Source of the DNA: an uncultured Oscillospiraceae bacterium
GTDB taxonomy: Bacteria; Bacillota; Clostridia; Oscillospirales; Oscillospiraceae
DNA length: 25,170 nucleotides
Direction of reading: 5' to 3'
NCBI GenBank assembly: GCA_934533005.1
Contig: CAKTBC010000018.1
Coordinates: forward strand, 1-25,170
Below the pieces are notes generated by a model. The model saw only the letters and a list, made by a program, of their open reading frames with translations, made no database searches and was not told the origin of the DNA. The translations under genes were made by a program, and so were the position numbers. The stretch's first letter is position 1; every line of letters starts with the position of its first letter. Shown piece by piece: positions 22,182-25,170 of this stretch.

Positions 22182-22739
22182 TTAAAAACATGCCACAACC
22201 GTGTCGAGGAGCTTCTCCCAGAAATGGCGCAGACCCTGTCCGCGGCGCTCGTGGAGCACCGTGGCCCGGTCGGAAAGTTCCGATGCGCCGGTGCTGCGCT
22301 GGTCGAGCCGCGGCGGCTGCATGCCGAGCGTTTCCACAGCGTAGCTCTCCACGGCGGAAAGGCTCTCCGCTCTTTCGGTCTCCACAAGGAGCGTCCGCTC
22401 CTCGGCTTTGAGCTCCGAGATGCGCGCCGATACGGCAACGAGCTCATCGTTCATTGCGGTGAGCCCCGCCTGTCCGGTCAGGGAGCCGACAAGAAGCAAC
22501 ATGGCCGCGACCGCGGCGGCGCCGAAGGCAGCCGTGCTGCGGAAGGATTTTTTCCGCGCCGGTTTCTCTTCCGGCTTATCCTCTATATGTCCATCCCAGT
22601 ACCGCCCGGCAAACCGCTCGGCGATCAGTGGCAGTTCCTTGGTGTCCTCGTCCGAAACGGCAAAGGCGCGCGTTGCTTCCGCACTTTCGGCGCAGGGGGT
22701 GAATACCGCGGTTTTTTCTTCGGTGATTTTCGCTTTCAC
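22182..22739 (-). CDS. FtsL/DivIC-like septum protein
   Basis: A 185-residue bitopic protein with an unusually long cytoplasmic part (about 68 residues), a basic RKKSFR patch, one membrane span at about 69-87 and an outer coiled coil (about 95-130, LVAVSARISELKAEERTL). The end of the coil, AVESYAVETLGMQPP (129-143), matches the hallmark of FtsL/DivIC proteins, which hold FtsQ, FtsW and the PBP together. Sequence conservation in FtsL is always poor, so position between rsmH and the PBP gene is a main argument. The start is GTG (22737-22739) behind GAGAGG, which overlaps the rsmH stop. The C-terminal 35 residues after the motif are not typical. Confidence 0.85.
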   Translation of the reverse strand: MKAKITEEKTAVFTPCAESAEATRAFAVSDEDTKELPLIAERFAGRYWDGHIEDKPEEKPARKKSFRSTAAFGAAAVAAMLLLVGSLTGQAGLTAMNDELVAVSARISELKAEERTLLVETERAESLSAVESYAVETLGMQPPRLDQRSTGASELSDRATVLHERRGQGLRHFWEKLLDTVVACF

Positions 22740-22751
22740 AGGGGTTTCCTC

Positions 22752-23678
22752 TCAGAGCCTTTCGGCCACGCGCAGCCGCGCGCTGCGCGCGCGGGGGTTA
22801 TCGTTCAATTCCTCTTCCGAGGCCGTGATGGGCTTCGTTACGGTTTTCATCGTCTGCACAAAACCGCACACGCACACCGGAAAATCGCGCGGGCAGGTGC
22901 AGCCGTCCTCGCGCTCACGGATGGCGGTTTTGACGATCCGATCTTCCAGCGAGTGGAAGCTGATAACGCAGAGCCGCCCGCCCGGGGCGAGACGATCCAT
23001 AGCGGCAAGAAGCATTTCCCGCTCTGCTTCCAGCTCGTCGTTCACGGCGATGCGGATCGCCTGAAAGCTGCGCTTGGCCGGGTGCTGCTTTTCTCGCAGC
23101 GCCGCGCCGGGCATGGCGCTTTTGATGATATCGACAAGCTCCAGCGTCGTTTCGATCGGTTTCTTTTCCCGTGCGCGGACGATGTTTGCCGCGATGCGAT
23201 TGGCATACCGCTCCTCGCCATAGTCGCGCAGAATACGAACAAGCTCGCGCTCCGGCCACGTGTTCACGACCGTTGAGGCCGTCACCGGCGCGCTCTGATC
23301 CATGCGCATGTCGAGCGGCGCATCGGCCATATAGGAGAACCCGCGTTCGGCCTCATCGAGCTGCGGCGAGGACACGCCAAGATCGAAGAGCATACCGTTC
23401 ACGCGCTTGATGCCGAGATCGTCCAGAATTTTTCCGAGCGAGCGAAAATTGCCGCGGACAAACGTGATGCGATCCGCCCACGGCGCAAGGCGCACTTGGG
23501 AGCGCTCTATGGCGGTCTCGTCCTGATCGATAGCGATGAGCCGTCCGGTCGTCAGTCGCTTGGCGATCTCCATCGAGTGGCCGCCGAGACCGAGCGTACC
23601 GTCCACATAGATGCCGTCCGGCTGTATATTCAGATTTTCAATGCATTCGTGCAGAAGCACGCTTTTATGTTCCGGCAT
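22752..23678 (-). CDS. rsmH: 16S rRNA (cytosine-1402-N4)-methyltransferase
   Basis: A 308-residue SAM-dependent methyltransferase (formerly MraW) that makes N4-methylcytidine at position 1402 in the 30S decoding centre. It begins EHKSVLLHECIENL, has the SAM loop DGTLGLGGHS (26-35), FDLGVSSPQLDEAERGFSY, RSFQAIRIAVNDEL and VISFHSLEDRIVK, all diagnostic. A Cys-rich stretch CTCPRDFPVCVCG near the C-terminus is common in Firmicutes forms. ATG 23676-23678 follows TGGAG by 7 bases, and one base separates it from the mraZ stop, so the two are coupled. Confidence 0.97.
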   Translation of the reverse strand: MPEHKSVLLHECIENLNIQPDGIYVDGTLGLGGHSMEIAKRLTTGRLIAIDQDETAIERSQVRLAPWADRITFVRGNFRSLGKILDDLGIKRVNGMLFDLGVSSPQLDEAERGFSYMADAPLDMRMDQSAPVTASTVVNTWPERELVRILRDYGEERYANRIAANIVRAREKKPIETTLELVDIIKSAMPGAALREKQHPAKRSFQAIRIAVNDELEAEREMLLAAMDRLAPGGRLCVISFHSLEDRIVKTAIREREDGCTCPRDFPVCVCGFVQTMKTVTKPITASEEELNDNPRARSARLRVAERL

Positions 23679-23679
23679 A

Positions 23680-24096
23680 TTAAAACTCCAGCTCTTCCAT
23701 GACGGCGGCGATGTTCTCCGGCGTCATTTCCGCGTCGTGGATCTCGTTCCAGCGCGCGCTGTCCCAGAGCTCCGCATGGTTGTTGCAGCCGACGATGGTC
23801 ACGTCCTTCGTAAGCCCAGCATAGTCCCGCAGATTCTGCGGCAGGAGAATGCGTCCCTGCGCATCCGCTTCACAGCGCGCGGCGAAAGCGAAAAGCGGGC
23901 GCATTTTGCGCTGCTTTATAAAGGGCATTGCGTCCACCTTGTCGGAAAAGCTCTGCCAGCTTTCGGCGCTGTAGGCCGAAAGGCAGCGATCCATCGAGAG
24001 CGTCACATAGAAAACGCCGCCCAGCTCGTCCCGCAGGCGGGACGGCACGGCCAGACGTCCCTTGGCATCGAGCGTGTGCATATATTCACCGGTCAT
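23680..24096 (-). CDS. mraZ: MraZ transcriptional regulator
   Basis: A 138-residue protein with two AbrB-like SpoVT/MraZ domains. The first has GEYMHTLDAKGRLAVPSRLR (3-22) and the second has CEADAQGRILLPQNLRDYA, the paired DxxGR motifs of MraZ. It forms a ring-shaped oligomer that binds direct repeats at its own promoter and usually represses the dcw operon. ATG 24094-24096 follows AAAGGAGG by 8 bases and gives the family length; an open frame continuing 54 bases upstream crosses the operator repeats and is not coding. First gene of the cluster, with three candidate MraZ boxes directly upstream. Confidence 0.96.
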   Translation of the reverse strand: MTGEYMHTLDAKGRLAVPSRLRDELGGVFYVTLSMDRCLSAYSAESWQSFSDKVDAMPFIKQRKMRPLFAFAARCEADAQGRILLPQNLRDYAGLTKDVTIVGCNNHAELWDSARWNEIHDAEMTPENIAAVMEELEF

Positions 24097-24130
24097 ACGC
24101 AGCGCCTCCTTTGCAGCAGCTTTGTGGGTA

Positions 24131-24160
24131 GGTGTGGCACTTCGCCCCACTTTGCCCCAC
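24131..24160 (-). promoter_or_regulatory. MraZ operator: three 10-bp direct repeats
   Basis: On the minus strand GTGGGGCAAA (24151-24160), GTGGGGCGAA (24141-24150) and a degenerate GTGCCACACC (24131-24140) repeat at exactly 10-bp intervals, one helical turn. E. coli MraZ is known to bind TGGGN repeats with the same period. They lie within about 35 bases downstream of the predicted transcription start, between it and the mraZ ribosome site. Confidence 0.8.
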
Positions 24161-24170
24161 TATGCTGTTT

Positions 24171-24199
24171 ATTATAAGAGGCGGAGGGCAAAAATGCAA
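24171..24199 (-). promoter_or_regulatory. mraZ / dcw operon promoter
   Basis: On the minus strand TTGCAT (24194-24199), 17-base spacer, perfect TATAAT (24171-24176). Start near 24164, about 68 bases before the mraZ start codon. Confidence 0.87.
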
Positions 24200-24271
24200 G
24201 AGCTAAATTCCGTTGGAGGCGCGCGTTTTCCGCCCGCCAATGCCCATATATTGCGGCAAAATGTACAAAGA

Positions 24272-24311
24272 GAGCCGCAGGAGCGCATCATATGGTGCGC
24301 TCCCGCGGCTC
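24272..24311 (-). terminator. Long hairpin after the coiled-coil gene, probable terminator
   Basis: GAGCCGC/GCGGCTC (24272-24278 with 24305-24311), one mismatch, then GGAGCGCA/TGCGCTCC (24280-24287 with 24296-24303), loop of 8. On the minus strand it is followed only by TCTCTTTGT, a poor T-tract, so it may be weak. Confidence 0.6.
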
Positions 24312-24392
24312 CGGTCTCGTTATTGACAAATGGTTACGATTGGGCGGGTGAAATTCGCTTTTCAGGAGAATTTCCTTGAGAAATCGAAGGGA

Positions 24393-24920
24393 TCAGCCGT
24401 TCATAAAGTCGCTGTCCTCCACATCCTGCAGCGTGACATCCGCGGTGCCCTCCGGCTGTTCTGCCGCAGCGGCGGCGCGGAACTGCGCGCGCGCCACGCG
24501 AACCTTTTCGAGCGACGCCGCAACGGTCTCCTCCGTCTGGCGGAGAGCGTCGTCCAGATAGCTGTTCGCCGCGCGCAGCAGCTCGCGGGACTTTGTTTCC
24601 GCCGTTTGGACGACCTCGTCCGCGCGGCGCTTGGCCTCTTTATAGACGCTCTGCTCATCGATCATCTGCGTGGCCTTGTCCTCGGCGCCGCGGCGGATGT
24701 TGTCCGCCTCCTGCTTGGCGTTGGCAACAAATTCGTCGCGCGCGTTGACAAGACGGCGCGCTTCGCTCAGCTCCATGGGAAGCGTTGCTTTGAGATCGTC
24801 GAGAAGATTGAGCGCCTTGTCGCGCTCGACGATGCACTTATCGTTGCCCAGAGGGACGCCCCAGGCCTCCGCGATCATGTTGTAGAGCATATCAATGATG
24901 TCCAGCACGTGGTTTTCCAT
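24393..24920 (-). CDS. Coiled-coil protein next to coaD, function unknown
   Basis: A 175-residue charged, soluble protein. After an N-terminal stretch (MENHVLDIIDMLYNMIAEAWGVPLG...) residues about 55-150 are almost continuous coiled coil rich in Ala, Glu, Arg and Lys, resembling the stalk helices of ATP synthase b/V-ATPase subunit H-like and DivIVA-like proteins, for which such genes are sometimes named. There is no membrane span, so it is not an F0 b subunit. The C-terminal tail is acidic (DVTLQDVEDSDF). The start ATG 24918-24920 follows GGAGG by 10 bases, and the coaD stop is only 4 bases upstream, so it is co-transcribed with coaD. I cannot assign a function. Confidence 0.78.
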   Translation of the reverse strand: MENHVLDIIDMLYNMIAEAWGVPLGNDKCIVERDKALNLLDDLKATLPMELSEARRLVNARDEFVANAKQEADNIRRGAEDKATQMIDEQSVYKEAKRRADEVVQTAETKSRELLRAANSYLDDALRQTEETVAASLEKVRVARAQFRAAAAAEQPEGTADVTLQDVEDSDFMNG

Positions 24921-24924
24921 AGAT

Positions 24925-25170
24925 TTATTTCCTCCCGTTGAGTTTTATCATCAGGTCGTCAAGAATCTCCGCGGGGACAAAGCGGGAAATATCGCCGCCG
25001 TAGCTCGCGATCTCACGCACGGTGGTGGAGCTGAGATACATGTATCTCTCGTCCGAGGCCAGAAACACCGTCTCTACCCTCTCGTTGAGCTTCTTGTTCG
25101 TGAGCGCCATCATGAATTCGTATTCAAAGTCGGACAGCGCGCGCAGTCCGCGCACAACGACGGGGTTTTC
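24925..25170 (-). CDS. coaD: Phosphopantetheine adenylyltransferase, C-terminal part (cut by window edge)
   Basis: The window ends inside this gene; 81 C-terminal residues are visible, beginning ENPVVVRGLRALSDFEYE. RGLRALSDFEYEFMMALTNKKL and YMYLSSTTVREIASYGGD are conserved CoaD stretches, the first near the pantetheine site and the second an ATP-contact block. CoaD transfers AMP from ATP to 4'-phosphopantetheine in coenzyme A synthesis. An internal GTG at 25155 is not a start, since the frame continues upstream to the edge. It is followed after 4 bases by the coiled-coil gene. Confidence 0.95.
   Translation of the reverse strand, partial: ENPVVVRGLRALSDFEYEFMMALTNKKLNERVETVFLASDERYMYLSSTTVREIASYGGDISRFVPAEILDDLMIKLNGRK

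Noticed and set aside
24097..24150. Eighteen-residue N-terminal extension of MraZ
   Set aside because: It overlaps the operator repeats, and AAAGGAGG lies properly before ATG 24096.
1..25170. tRNA, rRNA, CRISPR array, insertion sequence or prophage
   Set aside because: No cloverleaf, regular spaced repeats, transposase or phage gene was seen on either strand; the only repeat element is the MITE-like one at 5819-5945.

Overview
The window is a GC-rich stretch of a chromosome from a Gram-positive, spore-former-type member of the Clostridia (Bacillota), most like the Oscillospiraceae/Ruminococcaceae. The grounds are a Firmicutes-style division and cell wall (dcw) cluster with a PASTA-bearing class B penicillin-binding protein, a MurE with the meso-DAP motif DNPR, PyrR attenuation, strong AGGAGG ribosome binding sites, and an intergenic palindromic repeat of a kind I associate with that family. 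No tRNA, rRNA, CRISPR array, transposase or phage gene was seen.

Layout. (1) 60-1209, minus strand: a two-gene unit of a short-chain dehydrogenase resembling 3-alpha-hydroxysteroid dehydrogenase/carbonyl reductase (HsdA) and a small NTF2/SnoaL-fold protein, behind a promoter covered by two palindromes. (2) 1403-3562, plus: pyrR-uraA, behind a strong promoter and a PyrR-type attenuator, closed by a strong terminator. (3) 3576-5799, plus: family 4 uracil-DNA glycosylase, a DUF2156 protein and a GNAT acetyltransferase, ending in a bidirectional terminator. (4) 5819-5945: a MITE-like nested-palindrome repeat. (5) 5955-8595, minus: a DUF3810 membrane protein with an HExxH motif, and a zinc-ribbon single-span membrane protein. 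(6) 8671-10053, minus: infC-rpmI-rplT with its own promoter, an attenuator leader and an apparently non-canonical infC start codon. (7) deoC (minus) and a divergent tandem-OB-fold SSB-like gene (plus). (8) 11555-24199, minus: a compact dcw cluster in transcription order mraZ, rsmH, ftsL-like, class B PBP, murE, mraY, ftsW, murG, murA, ftsQ, then ftsZ behind its own promoter. (9) 24393-25170, minus: the 3' end of coaD and a coiled-coil protein.

How it works together. The dcw block makes lipid II (MurE, MraY, MurG, with MurA for the first committed step), polymerises and crosslinks it at the septum (FtsW with the class B PBP), and assembles the divisome (FtsQ, FtsL-like, FtsZ). It lacks murC, murD, murF, ddl and ftsA, which usually lie in or near such clusters. 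Its mraZ promoter is followed at once by three 10-bp repeats that look like the MraZ operator.

Most of the window is conserved housekeeping DNA. The least ordinary parts are the steroid-enzyme-like pair with its palindromic operator, the MITE-like repeat, the AUC-like start of infC, the tandem-OB SSB paralogue, the reduced dcw gene set and the FtsZ tail. I found no clear sign of an undescribed multi-gene system such as a defence island.
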